Below are positions 48,631 to 62,479 of a DNA stretch of 64,000 bases, piece by piece. Numbering within the stretch: the stretch's first letter is position 1; each line of letters begins with the position of its first letter. The notes below the pieces were generated by a model. That model did no database searches. It was not told the DNA's origin and saw nothing but the letters and a program-made list of their open reading frames with translations. Made by a program: the position numbers and the translations under genes. This stretch comes from Pseudomonadota bacterium (GTDB lineage: Bacteria > Pseudomonadota > Gammaproteobacteria > Steroidobacterales > Steroidobacteraceae): assembly GCA_023423935.1 (NCBI GenBank), contig JAFAEQ010000043.1:1-64000 (forward strand). Reading direction: 5' to 3'.

Positions 48631-49821
48631 ATGACCCAAGACGATAGAGTGGCCGCTGTACTCGCCCTTGAAGACGGTACGGTTTTTTTTGGCCGATCCA
48701 TCGGCGCCAAAGGTAATACGACCGGCGAGGTGGTTTTTAATACTGCCATGACCGGATACCAGGAAATCCTGACGGATCCTTCCTACTGTCGACAGATCGT
48801 TACTCTCACTTATCCCCACATCGGCAACACCGGTGCGAATCCGGAGGATCTGGAAGCTGCCGGCATTTATGCCGCCGGTCTGATCATCCGTGACCTGCCG
48901 GCGACCTACGCCAACTGGCGTGCGGCCGAGTCGCTCGAGAGCTTTCTCCAACGCGGCAAGGTCGTAGCGATTGCCGATATCGATACGCGCAAGCTCACGC
49001 GCATCCTGCGCGAGAAGGGTGCTCTTGCCGGCTGCATCATGACCGGCGAGAAAGCGGATGCCACCGCCGCGGTGCACGCAGCACGCAAGTTCCCTGGCCT
49101 CAAAGGCATGGATCTCGCGAAGGTCGTATCGACCAAGCGCGTGTACCAGTGGAACGAGGGCACCAACTGGGGCATCGAAACCGGGCCGAAGCAACGGCCG
49201 GGTCAACGCGTACATGTCGTCGCCTACGACTTCGGCATCAAGCGCAACATCCTGCGGTGTCTGTCCGATTACGGTTGTCGCGTGACGGTGGTCCCCGCGC
49301 AGACGCCGGCCGACAAGGTTCTCGCCATGAATCCGGACGGCATTTTCCTGTCGAACGGTCCCGGCGATCCCGAGCCGTGTACGTATGCGATCGAAGCCAT
49401 TCGCAAGTTTCTCGAGACGGACATCCCGGTGTTCGGCATCTGTCTCGGGCACCAGTTGCTCGGCCTCGCCAGCGATGCGAAGACCGTGAAGATGAAGTTC
49501 GGCCATCACGGTGCGAATCATCCGGTGCTCGAAACGGAAACGGGCAGGGTGTTCATCTCGAGTCAGAACCACGGATTCGCGGTGGATGAATCGACGCTTG
49601 GCCCGAACGTGAAGGTCACGCACAAGTCGTTGTTCGATGGATCGCTCCAGGGCATCGAACGGACGGATCGCCCGGCCTTCAGCTTCCAGGGACATCCGGA
49701 GGCGAGCCCCGGACCGCACGAAGTGAAGTCGCTGTTTGAACGCTTCGTGTCGATGATCAATGAGCGACTCAACAATCAGACGGCCGCGAAGGATAGTTCG
49801 CGCCGTGTCGCCGAACGCTGA
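48631..49821 (+). CDS. carA: Carbamoyl-phosphate synthase small subunit (glutaminase)
   Basis: Supplies ammonia from glutamine for carbamoyl phosphate, 396 residues. N-terminal CPSase domain (LALEDGTVFFGRSIGAKGNTTGEVVFNTAMTGYQEIL) and C-terminal class I glutaminase with Cys in VFGICLGHQLLGLA and the His/Glu pair in FQGHPEASPGP. GGAGG lies a few bases before the ATG. The 251-bp upstream gap contains TTCCCA-N17-TAAACT, a weak promoter candidate. carB follows after 19 bases. Confidence 0.97.
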   Translation: MTQDDRVAAVLALEDGTVFFGRSIGAKGNTTGEVVFNTAMTGYQEILTDPSYCRQIVTLTYPHIGNTGANPEDLEAAGIYAAGLIIRDLPATYANWRAAESLESFLQRGKVVAIADIDTRKLTRILREKGALAGCIMTGEKADATAAVHAARKFPGLKGMDLAKVVSTKRVYQWNEGTNWGIETGPKQRPGQRVHVVAYDFGIKRNILRCLSDYGCRVTVVPAQTPADKVLAMNPDGIFLSNGPGDPEPCTYAIEAIRKFLETDIPVFGICLGHQLLGLASDAKTVKMKFGHHGANHPVLETETGRVFISSQNHGFAVDESTLGPNVKVTHKSLFDGSLQGIERTDRPAFSFQGHPEASPGPHEVKSLFERFVSMINERLNNQTAAKDSSRRVAER

Positions 49822-49840
49822 ATTTCGCAGATCGAACTAG

Positions 49841-53061
<3,221 letters not shown>

Positions 53062-53065
<4 letters not shown>

Positions 53066-53538
53066 AACGGATGCCATTGACCGCAAAGGGGGCGGAGCGG
53101 CTTCGTGCTGAGTTGAAGAAACTGAAGTCCGAAGACCGTCCGCGTGTCATCCAGGCGATCGCGGAAGCTCGCAGCCATGGCGATCTCAGCGAGAACGCCG
53201 AATACCATGCTGCGCGTGAGCAGCAGAGCTTCATCGAAGGTCGCATCAAGGACGTCGAGGCCCATCTGTCGAACTCCGAGATCATCGACGTAACGCGCCT
53301 CGCAGCCGGCGGCAAGGTCGTGTTCGGTGCCACTGTGCATCTGGAAGATCAGGACGATGGCGGCAAGGTGACGTATCAGATCGTGGGCGATGCGGAAGCC
53401 GATATCCGCAACGGCTGGATCTCGGTGTCGTCACCGATCGCGCGAGCCCTGGTGGGTAAGCAGGAAGGCGACATCATCGACGTCGTGGCACCCAGCGGAA
53501 CTCGCTCGTACGAGATCGTCACGGTCGAGTACATCTGA
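53062..53538 (+). CDS. greA: Transcript cleavage factor GreA
   Basis: Rescues backtracked RNA polymerase; 158 residues. Coiled-coil domain MPLTAKGAERLRAELKKLKSED with the acidic tip of GDLSENAEYHAAREQQ, and the C-terminal FKBP-like domain ending ALVGKQEGDIIDVVAPSG. Start is GTG inside the carB stop region (GTGA), so translation is coupled. Confidence 0.96.
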
Positions 53539-53555
53539 GTCAGAGCGACGTCCGC

Positions 53556-53996
53556 ATGACGTCCGTGGATCAGGTCTCGTTGCTGTGGCGCCGAATCTCA
53601 GGGGTGATTCTTACCTTCTGGGCGGGCAGTCTGTGGACAGTGTGCGCCGTCGTCGCTCCGACGTTGTTTCGAGTGCTCGATAACCGGCAGGTGGCGGGGC
53701 AGCTCGCGGCCCGTTTTTTCCATTTCGAGGCTTATCTGAGCCTGGTGGCAGGCGCATTGCTGCTCGCCTTGGGTGCTGCAGGCAAGCTGCGTTCTCTCAA
53801 TCGATGGTTGATCATCGTTCCTGCCTGCCTCCCGATCCTGAGTCAGATTGCCCTGGGGCCGCTGATGGAGCAGGCGCGCACATCGGGGGATATGGCGAGG
53901 TTCGGGCTGCTGCACGGCCTCGCCGGAATGTGCTACTTCGTTTCGTGCCTGGTGCTGATCCTGACCGTCTGGCGCTTCAGTCGGCCGGAAGAATGA
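53556..53996 (+). CDS. DUF4149 (TMEM205-like) membrane protein
   Basis: A 146-residue inner-membrane protein of unknown function with about four membrane helices: ISGVILTFWAGSLWTVCAVVAPTLF, YLSLVAGALLLALGAAG, WLIIVPACLPILSQIAL and LAGMCYFVSCLVLILTVW. Members of this family sit between greA and yhbY in several gammaproteobacteria. Its end overlaps the yhbY end by 20 bp in convergent orientation. Confidence 0.85.
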   Translation: MTSVDQVSLLWRRISGVILTFWAGSLWTVCAVVAPTLFRVLDNRQVAGQLAARFFHFEAYLSLVAGALLLALGAAGKLRSLNRWLIIVPACLPILSQIALGPLMEQARTSGDMARFGLLHGLAGMCYFVSCLVLILTVWRFSRPEE

Positions 53997-54285
53997 TTCG
54001 CGGCTTGTCTTGATGGCGGCGGTAGAACACGCCCACATTGCCGATCCTTTGAACCAGCTGGCTACGAGTCTCGGTCGCCAGGGTTTCGAAAATGGCATCG
54101 CGTTCTTCGCGATCGCCAACGCGTGCACGGACTTTGATGAGCTCATGAGCTGCGAGGGCCTGGTCCGTCTCCTTGACCACGCCAGCTGAAAGCCCTGACT
54201 GCCCGATCAAGACCACCGGTTCGCGCGGATGCGCAAGACCGCGAAGATATTTCTTCTGTTTCTCGGTGAGGACAGGTTGGCTCAT
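53977..54285 (-). CDS. yhbY: CRM-domain RNA-binding protein YhbY
   Basis: A 102-residue ribosome-associated protein: TEKQKKYLRGLAHPREPVVLIGQSGLSAGVVKE, then HELIKVRARVGDREERDAIFE and GNVGVFYRRH. The CRM fold acts in 50S assembly. The frame is open about 500 bases further upstream but only the part from ATG 54285 matches the family. Normally divergent from rlmE-ftsH; here rlmE is absent. Confidence 0.93.
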   Translation of the reverse strand: MSQPVLTEKQKKYLRGLAHPREPVVLIGQSGLSAGVVKETDQALAAHELIKVRARVGDREERDAIFETLATETRSQLVQRIGNVGVFYRRHQDKPRIILPAD

Positions 54286-54930
54286 GGATCGGGTCGCTCG
54301 AAAAAAGGGGCGGTAGTCTAGCGGAAGGTCCGCGGAGACTTGTGGTATCGCCGTGGACCAAGTGCCCGTCCATGGCCTGACTGATCGGCCATTGAGGGAA
54401 GATCCAGGTGTCCGGGAAGGTATGGCCACCGACCCTGTTAGTGGCACATCTTCTGTTCGTGGCAATGCCCAACGTCGTTCAATACGTGCAGACCGATACG
54501 GATAGCTTGCAAACCGGGAGATCAGCCCCACCATCGTCGTCGTAGGCTTCCACGGGAACTGCGACTTGACACATCCCACTGAATCTTCAGGGCTTCTCTC
54601 GAGCCCGCGGTGAGAAACGGTCTGGGTATATGTGCACAGCGGTTCGTCGAGGTGGGCATTGCCGATGTCGGGTAAGCGGCTGTATGGCCGATCGTGCGTC
54701 GTATCGCTGATACCCGACGTACATCTGCCGGGGATCTGGAACCATCGAACGGTTCTGGCTTTGCCGCAGTCGGATGTAGTAGTGTCGATCATAGACTCAT
54801 TCTTTGCGGATGCTTTCTGCGTTCGGCGTCTCCCACCCAGGCAGCTTCTTCAGGGAATCACCGCTGCAACTTGTGCCCCGACAGATGGATTGAGCGTTAG
54901 AGCATCTGATCGGTATCTGAGGATTCGACT
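54286..54930. other. 645-bp gene-free stretch between yhbY and ftsH
   Basis: No recognisable gene. The 23S rRNA methyltransferase gene rlmE (ftsJ), which usually occupies this place, is not present even as a fragment I can see: no AdoMet motif such as VDLGAAPGGWSQ is encoded. The longest plus-strand frame (54632-54934) reads like random translation and would overlap the ftsH start. The region must hold the ftsH promoter; no clear sigma-32 match was found. Confidence 0.7.
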
Positions 54931-56850
<1,920 letters not shown>

Positions 56851-56871
56851 TCGACTCGCGGGTCGATGAAC

Positions 56872-56905
56872 GCGATGCCGGCCCCGAGCCGGCATCGCTG
56901 TTTAT
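56872..56905 (+). terminator. Terminator after ftsH
   Basis: GCGATGCCGGC, loop CCCGA, GCCGGCATCGC (11-bp perfect stem), followed by TGTTTATG. It begins 22 bases after the ftsH stop and ends about 35 bases before folP. Rated good although the T-run is short. Confidence 0.7.
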
Positions 56906-56937
56906 GGCGACCGCACAGAGCAGTAGCCTTGTCCGAT

Positions 56938-57777
56938 ATGTTTCTACAGTGCGGTCAGCGACGACTCGATCTGAGTGCGCCCGTGGTGATGGGCGTTCTT
57001 AACGTCACTCCTGATTCTTTCTCCGATGGTGGACGTTTCGTTCGCGTCGAGCGTGCCGTCGATCATGCGCTTCAGATGATTCGGGCAGGCGCGCAGCTCA
57101 TCGACGTGGGCGGTGAGTCGACGCGGCCAGGGGCAGAGGAGGTCGGCGACGCCGAAGAGATCGCTCGCGTCGTCCCTATCGTGCGTGCCTTGGCGTCGAG
57201 TCCAGCGATTGTCTCCGTAGATACGAGCAAGGCGACCGTGATGCGCGCAGCGATCGATGCGGGTGCATCACTGATCAACGATGTCAGAGCGCTGCGCGAG
57301 GAGGGCGCTCTTGAGGCTGTAGCGTCTTCGGACGTGGGCGTGTGCTTGATGCACATGCAGGGAGAGCCGCGCACCATGCAGGCGGATCCCCGTTACGGCG
57401 ATGTCGTCGCGGAGGTGCGAGACTTTCTGGCAGAACGAGTCGATGCGTGCGTCGAGCGTGGAATTCGCCCGGAGCGTATCTGCATCGATCCGGGCATCGG
57501 CTTCGGCAAGCGCCTGGAGCACAATCTGCAGCTGCTGGCAGCGATCCCGGATCTGCTCGTGTTGCAACGGCCCCTGCTGATCGGCGTGTCGCGGAAGTCG
57601 ATGTTCGCGAGTCTGCTGGGGCGCCCCGTGCATGAGCGAATGGCCGGAAGCATCGCTGTCGCAAGTGCTGCTGCCCTCGCCGGCGCGCATATCCTGCGCG
57701 TGCACGATGTCGCGGAAACGGTCGATGCGATGAAAGTCGTCGCCGCGTTGAAGAACGCAAACTATCGAATTCAATAA
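56938..57777 (+). CDS. folP: Dihydropteroate synthase
   Basis: Folate pathway enzyme condensing p-aminobenzoate with the pterin diphosphate; 279 residues. VMGVLNVTPDSFSDGG, IDVGGESTRPGAEEV, VSVDTSKATVMRAA, LMHMQGEPRTMQ and IDPGIGFGKRLEHNL are all present. ATG 56938 gives the standard length; TTG 56929 is an in-frame alternative. No clear ribosome binding site for either. Confidence 0.96.
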   Translation: MFLQCGQRRLDLSAPVVMGVLNVTPDSFSDGGRFVRVERAVDHALQMIRAGAQLIDVGGESTRPGAEEVGDAEEIARVVPIVRALASSPAIVSVDTSKATVMRAAIDAGASLINDVRALREEGALEAVASSDVGVCLMHMQGEPRTMQADPRYGDVVAEVRDFLAERVDACVERGIRPERICIDPGIGFGKRLEHNLQLLAAIPDLLVLQRPLLIGVSRKSMFASLLGRPVHERMAGSIAVASAAALAGAHILRVHDVAETVDAMKVVAALKNANYRIQ

Positions 57778-57820
57778 CGGCGCCGCCGGTCGCGCCGCGA
57801 AAAGAACGAAGGAGAGAACA

Positions 57821-59158
57821 GTGAGCCGCAAATATTTCGGCACCGATGGCATCCGCGGTCGGGTCGGCAACTATCCGATGACGGTGGAGTTCACCTTGCG
57901 TCTGGCGAGCGCTGCGGCCCGTGTGCTTGCGCCGAAAGGCGGCACGGTGCTCGTGGGCAAGGACACGCGCCTGTCGGGCTACATGTTCGAAGCTGCACTC
58001 GAAGCCGGCTTCGTTGCCTCTGGCGTGAACGTGATCTTGATGGGGCCGTTGCCTACGCCAGCCGTCGCCTATCTCACGAAGCTCTTCGAGTGCGATTTTG
58101 GTGTCGTCATCAGTGCCTCACACAATCTCTACGAGGACAACGGCATCAAGTTCTTCGGTCCGGACGGCGGCAAGCTGACGGACGATATCGAGGCTCTGAT
58201 CGAAGCGGAGCTGGACGTGACGCCCGTGACCCGATCTTCGGGCGAGCTGGGCAGAGCCACGCGCATGGACAAGCTGCGCGTGAAATACCAGGAGTTCTGC
58301 GCCTCGACGGTGCCTGGCCTGGACCTGAGCGACATGAAGATCGTGATCGATTGTGCGAACGGTGCCGGCTACAAAGTGGGGCCGCGCATTCTCACCGATC
58401 TCGGTGCGGAGATCGTACCGATCGGCTGCTCACCGAACGGCCGCAACATCAATCTCAACTGCGGATCGACTTCGCCGGAATTGTTGCAACTCACTGTGCC
58501 TGGCGTTCGCGCCCAGGTCGGCATTGCGCTCGATGGCGACGGCGATCGTCTGGTGATGGTCGATCATCTCGGTCGGATCGTCGATGGCGATCAGTTGCTC
58601 TACATCATTGCCCGGGCTCGCAACGAGCAGAAGACGCTCGCAGGTCCGGTCGTCGGCACGGTCATGAGCAATCTCGGGCTGGAACATGCGCTGGGAAAAC
58701 TGGGAATCCCGTTTCGCCGCGCGAAGGTCGGAGATCGCTATGTGATGGAGATGTTGAAGGATCAGGGCGGAATTCTCGGCGGCGAGACGTCGGGCCATCT
58801 GTTGTGCCTCGATCGCACGACGACCGGCGACGCCCTGATCAGCGCCTTGCAGGTGTTGGCCATCATGAAGCAAACCGGCTGCAGCCTGGCCGAACTTGCT
58901 GCGCCCATGCCCAAGTATCCCCAGGTGCTCGAGAACGTGCGCATGCCCCGGAAGATCGACATTGCTGCATCGCCGGGCGTGCAGGAGGCGGTCTCGCACG
59001 CAGAGCGCCGTCTGGGTGACAAAGGCCGAATCGTGTTGCGCGCATCGGGAACCGAACCAGTGATTCGCGTGATGGTCGAAGGCAGCGACGAGAAGCTCGT
59101 TCGCGAACTGGCGCGCAGTTTGGCCGCCTCCGTGGCCGCGGCAGCTGAAGTGGCTTGA
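57821..59158 (+). CDS. glmM: Phosphoglucosamine mutase
   Basis: Makes glucosamine-1-phosphate for peptidoglycan and LPS; 445 residues. N-terminus RKYFGTDGIRGRVG, phosphoserine loop VVISASHNLYEDNG with Ser100, metal loop ALDGDGDRLVMVD, sugar loop GGETSGHLLC and phosphate loop RASGTEPVIRVMVE. GTG start with AAGGAG upstream. Confidence 0.97.
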   Translation: MSRKYFGTDGIRGRVGNYPMTVEFTLRLASAAARVLAPKGGTVLVGKDTRLSGYMFEAALEAGFVASGVNVILMGPLPTPAVAYLTKLFECDFGVVISASHNLYEDNGIKFFGPDGGKLTDDIEALIEAELDVTPVTRSSGELGRATRMDKLRVKYQEFCASTVPGLDLSDMKIVIDCANGAGYKVGPRILTDLGAEIVPIGCSPNGRNINLNCGSTSPELLQLTVPGVRAQVGIALDGDGDRLVMVDHLGRIVDGDQLLYIIARARNEQKTLAGPVVGTVMSNLGLEHALGKLGIPFRRAKVGDRYVMEMLKDQGGILGGETSGHLLCLDRTTTGDALISALQVLAIMKQTGCSLAELAAPMPKYPQVLENVRMPRKIDIAASPGVQEAVSHAERRLGDKGRIVLRASGTEPVIRVMVEGSDEKLVRELARSLAASVAAAAEVA

Positions 59159-59275
59159 TCGCGCGTTTGATTTCCCGTCAGGTGCCCGCTAAGCTGCCGC
59201 GCCTTTTTTAGGGGCAGCTCACGGCCCGCCGGGTTTCGAGAATCACTGTTTTTTCGACTGGGATCAGAACTCACG

Positions 59276-60046
59276 ATGCGACGGCCGTTTGTAGCTGGTA
59301 ACTGGAAAATGCATGGCACGCGTAAAGAAAACGCGGCCCTGATCGACGGTGTGCTGAATGGCTTGCCGCCTCAGCCGACTGCAGAGATCGCTGTATGTCC
59401 GCCGTTTGTGTATCTGTGGGAGGCGGCTCGACTGCTGAATCAGTCGAGTGTCGGACTCGGCGCGCAAACGGTGTGTGCAGAAGCTGTCGGGGCGTTTACG
59501 GGTGAAGTCTCCGCAGCGATGTTGAAGGACGTCGGATGCCGCTATGTCATCGTGGGGCATTCGGAGCGTCGCGGTCTGTACAAGGAAGATGATTCGCTGG
59601 TCGCTCGGAAATTTCTGGCGGTACAGGCTCAGGGTCTGACCCCGATTCTGTGTCTCGGCGAATCGTCCGAGGAGCGTGATCGCGGGCTCACGATGGAAGT
59701 GGTGTCGCGACAGTTGAACGCGGTGATCACCATTGCAGGCGTGAACGCCATGCGCGATGCAATCGTCGCGTATGAGCCGGTATGGGCGATCGGCACCGGC
59801 AAGAACGCCACACCGGAACAGGCGCAGGAAGTACACGCACATATTCGTGCGTGCGTAGCTGCCCAGGAAAACGGGAACGATGGTAAGATCGCGCCCGCTC
59901 TGCGGGTCATCTACGGCGGCAGCGTGAAGGCTGCGAACGCGGCGGAGATTTTCTCCATGCCCGACGTCGATGGCGGTCTGATCGGGGGAGCGTCGCTGAA
60001 GGTCGATGAATTCTTGAAGATCTGCGCTGCGGCTCAACAGCACTGA
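59276..60046 (+). CDS. tpiA: Triosephosphate isomerase
   Basis: Glycolytic enzyme of 256 residues: GNWKMHGTRKEN with catalytic Lys, VGHSERR with the electrophilic His, AYEPVWAIGTGKNA with the catalytic Glu and start of loop 6, and YGGSVKAANA at the phosphate site. Upstream 117 bp hold a small inverted repeat AGCTGCC/GGCAGCT (59192-59219) with a T-rich loop. Confidence 0.97.
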   Translation: MRRPFVAGNWKMHGTRKENAALIDGVLNGLPPQPTAEIAVCPPFVYLWEAARLLNQSSVGLGAQTVCAEAVGAFTGEVSAAMLKDVGCRYVIVGHSERRGLYKEDDSLVARKFLAVQAQGLTPILCLGESSEERDRGLTMEVVSRQLNAVITIAGVNAMRDAIVAYEPVWAIGTGKNATPEQAQEVHAHIRACVAAQENGNDGKIAPALRVIYGGSVKAANAAEIFSMPDVDGGLIGGASLKVDEFLKICAAAQQH

Positions 60047-60074
60047 AGTGCGGATCGGGTAAAAGAAACTCGTT

Positions 60075-60473
60075 ATGAATTGGGTACACACGGCAACGAT
60101 CATCCTGCACGTGCTGATTGCCAGCGCGATCGTGGGGCTTGTCCTGATCCAGCGCGGTAAGGGCGCCGACGCGGGTGCAGGTTTCGGTGCCGGTGCATCG
60201 GGTACTGTGTTCGGCGCGCGTGGTTCGGCATCGTTCCTTTCGCGCACGACTGCGACGTTGGCCGGCTTGTTCTTCGCGACCAGTCTCGCGCTTGCGTACA
60301 TGGGTGGTCGCAAGGTCGAAGCGCCGAGCAGCGTCGTGGATCGCGTACAGCAGAGTCAGCCGCAGCGGTCGTCGGCGCCGGAGTTGCCCGATGTCCCGCC
60401 TGCGACGAACAGCGGGAACGCAGATCAGCCTGTGGAAGCGCCTGCAACGCAACCTGCGCAGCAGCCGCAGTAA
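60075..60473 (+). CDS. secG: Preprotein translocase subunit SecG
   Basis: Small subunit of the SecYEG channel, 132 residues. Two membrane helices (about 4-22 and 54-72) flank the conserved loop LIQRGKGADAGAGFGAGASGTVFGARGSASFL; the tail is a Pro/Gln/Ala-rich cytoplasmic extension. Starts 28 bases after tpiA. Confidence 0.95.
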   Translation: MNWVHTATIILHVLIASAIVGLVLIQRGKGADAGAGFGAGASGTVFGARGSASFLSRTTATLAGLFFATSLALAYMGGRKVEAPSSVVDRVQQSQPQRSSAPELPDVPPATNSGNADQPVEAPATQPAQQPQ

Positions 60474-60518
60474 TAAACAACCGACCGTCGGGGAAGACGG
60501 CCTGGCACCGGTCACGGT

Positions 60519-60603
60519 GCGGATGTGGTGGAACTGGTAGACACGCTACTTTGAGGTGGTAGTGGAGCAATCCGTGGAGGTTCGAGTCCTCTCATCCGCA
60601 CCA
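60519..60603 (+). tRNA. tRNA-Leu (anticodon GAG)
   Basis: Class II tRNA of 85 bases with the CCA end encoded. Acceptor stem GCGGATG/CATCCGC with discriminator A, D-loop GTGGAACTGGTAGACAC, anticodon loop ACTTTGAGGT reading GAG, a long variable arm (GTGGAGCAATCC region) and T-loop GGTTCGAGTCC. Lies directly after secG, a placement conserved in gammaproteobacteria. Confidence 0.95.
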
Positions 60604-60615
60604 ATTTCTTTCTCC

Positions 60616-60634
60616 GTGCTCGGGTCCCGAGCAC
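60616..60634 (+). terminator. Hairpin 12 bases after tRNA-Leu
   Basis: GTGCTCGG, loop GTC, CCGAGCAC (8-bp stem). It likely ends the secG-tRNA transcript before the nuo promoter; the following bases are not T-rich. Confidence 0.6.
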
Positions 60635-60828
60635 TCACCTCACTTCTAAACAGACATTCATCTGCCGATCGCGCGACGATCACGTTCGCGGACTGCGATC
60701 GAGTCGCAGATGAGTGATGTCTTCGAATCGACGATCGATGAGTCGCGCACGCAGACGTCATCGTCTGCTCATCACCCTACGTTGCATCACTCAGTCTTAG
60801 TAATCGCTTCAACGGATGAGACGCAGAC

Positions 60829-60857
60829 TTACTGCACAACATTGACCCTGTTACAAT
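60829..60857 (+). promoter_or_regulatory. Probable promoter of the nuo operon
   Basis: TACAAT (60852-60857) is a good -10 element 43 bp before nuoA; the -35 at 17-base spacing is TTACTG, a weak match. The 266-bp gap between the hairpin and nuoA otherwise contains no gene. Confidence 0.45.
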
Positions 60858-60900
60858 GCGCGCCCGCGGTGCCGGACCCGGTACCAAGAGTCCTTAGGTA

Positions 60901-61257
60901 ATGCTGCAAAACTACGTACCCATCCTGATCTTCTTGGGCGTTGCTGCCGCGCTCGGCTCAGTGCTCATGGGACTCGGGTTTCTCTTCGGTCCGCGCAAGC
61001 CCGACGCTGAAAAACTTTCAGCCTACGAGTGCGGCTTCGAGCCGTTCTCCGATGCACGAACCAAGTTCGACGTGCGCTATTACCTGGTGGCGATTCTGTT
61101 CATCGTTTTCGATCTGGAAATCGCCTTCCTGTTTCCGTGGGCCGTATCGCTGGGTGCGATCGGTACAGTCGGTCTGGTCGCGATGGGTTTCTTCCTGTTC
61201 ATCCTCGTCGTCGGTTTCGTCTACGAGTGGAAGAAGGGTGCGCTCGAATGGGATTGA
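60901..61257 (+). CDS. nuoA: NADH-quinone oxidoreductase subunit A
   Basis: Membrane subunit of complex I, 118 residues with three membrane helices (about 6-28, 60-82, 87-109). Conserved loop YECGFEPFSDARTKFDVRYYLVAILFIVFDLE. First gene of the nuo operon; its end overlaps the nuoB start by ten bases. Confidence 0.97.
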   Translation: MLQNYVPILIFLGVAAALGSVLMGLGFLFGPRKPDAEKLSAYECGFEPFSDARTKFDVRYYLVAILFIVFDLEIAFLFPWAVSLGAIGTVGLVAMGFFLFILVVGFVYEWKKGALEWD

Positions 61258-61751
61258 TTGCTCCAACCTCTGAATCGCCCGACGCGCCTGCTCCGCAGCG
61301 GGGCTTCGTCACGACGTCCGTCGATAAGCTGATGAACTGGGCTCGCACCGGCTCGATGTGGCCGATGACGTTCGGTCTGGCCTGCTGCGCAGTCGAGATG
61401 ATGCATGCGGGTGCTGCCCGCTACGACCTCGATCGCTTCGGCGTGGTGTTTCGTCCGAGCCCGCGTCAGTCCGACGTAATGATCGTTGCCGGAACACTCG
61501 TGAACAAAATGGCGCCCGCGCTGCGCAAGGTTTACGACCAGATGCCTGAGCCGCGCTGGGTGATTTCGATGGGCTCATGCGCGAATGGCGGTGGTTATTA
61601 CCACTACTCGTATGCAGTCGTACGCGGGTGCGATCGAATCGTTCCCGTCGACGTCTACGTGCCGGGCTGCCCGCCCACGGCAGAAGCGCTGCTCTACGGC
61701 ATCCTGCAGCTGCAGAACAAGATTCGCCGCACCAGCACCATTGCACGGTAA
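61248..61751 (+). CDS. nuoB: NADH-quinone oxidoreductase subunit B
   Basis: Carries iron-sulfur cluster N2 of complex I; 167 residues. Ligands in GLACCAVEMMHAG, SMGSCANGGGYY and YVPGCPPTAEALL. ATG 61248 lies inside the end of nuoA, giving the usual length; upstream in-frame codons belong to nuoA sequence in another frame. Confidence 0.97.
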   Translation: MGLIAPTSESPDAPAPQRGFVTTSVDKLMNWARTGSMWPMTFGLACCAVEMMHAGAARYDLDRFGVVFRPSPRQSDVMIVAGTLVNKMAPALRKVYDQMPEPRWVISMGSCANGGGYYHYSYAVVRGCDRIVPVDVYVPGCPPTAEALLYGILQLQNKIRRTSTIAR

Positions 61752-61759
61752 GAGAATTC

Positions 61760-62479
61760 ATGGCCTCACGCAGCGAGACATTGGCCTCGACTTTGACCGC
61801 GCGCTTCGGCGAGCGCATCCGTGCGCTGCCTGTCGTGGCCAACGATGTGGCGATTCAGATTCCGACCGATCAGCTGCTCTCCGTCTGCCGCGAGTTGCGC
61901 GACGATCCGGAGCTGAAGTTCGAGCAGCTCATCGATCTCGCCGGCCTGGATCTGCTGGACTACGGCCGGGAGGAGTGGCGTACGTACGCCTCGACGATGA
62001 CGGGATTCAGCCGCGGCGTGAATCGCATCCGCGAGCTTGTGTCTGAGGATCGTCCCGGACGCTTCGCCGTGACATTTCAGTTGCTGTCGGTCACGCACAA
62101 CTGGCGCCTGCGCGTGCGTTGCTTTGCCATCGACGGAGAGCCGCCCCTGATCGATTCGCTCACCGATATCTGGGCGAGCGCGAACTGGTTCGAACGCGAA
62201 GCCTTCGATCTCTACGGCATCATGTTCAAAGGTCATCCGGATCTGCGCCGCATCCTGACGGACTACGGATTCATCGGACATCCGTTCCGCAAGGATTTCC
62301 CGCTCATCGGCAACGTGGAAGTGAAATACGACCCGGCGAAGGGTCGCGTCGTGTATCAGCCGGTGAGCATCGAGCCGCGCACGCTCGTGCCGCGCGTCAT
62401 TCGTGAAGACAATCGTTACGACCAGAATCTCAAGGACGTTCCGGTCGGCGCGCAGGTGGAGTCGGGCAGCCGTGGCTGA
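61760..62479 (+). CDS. nuoC: NADH-quinone oxidoreductase subunit C
   Basis: Peripheral-arm subunit of complex I, 239 residues: FEQLIDLAGLDLLDYG, SVTHNWRLRVRC, WFEREAFDLYGIMFKGHPDLRRILTDYGF and GHPFRKDFPLIG, the 30-kDa signature. Separate from nuoD, unlike the fused NuoCD of enterobacteria. Overlaps the nuoD start by eight bases. Confidence 0.96.
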   Translation: MASRSETLASTLTARFGERIRALPVVANDVAIQIPTDQLLSVCRELRDDPELKFEQLIDLAGLDLLDYGREEWRTYASTMTGFSRGVNRIRELVSEDRPGRFAVTFQLLSVTHNWRLRVRCFAIDGEPPLIDSLTDIWASANWFEREAFDLYGIMFKGHPDLRRILTDYGFIGHPFRKDFPLIGNVEVKYDPAKGRVVYQPVSIEPRTLVPRVIREDNRYDQNLKDVPVGAQVESGSRG

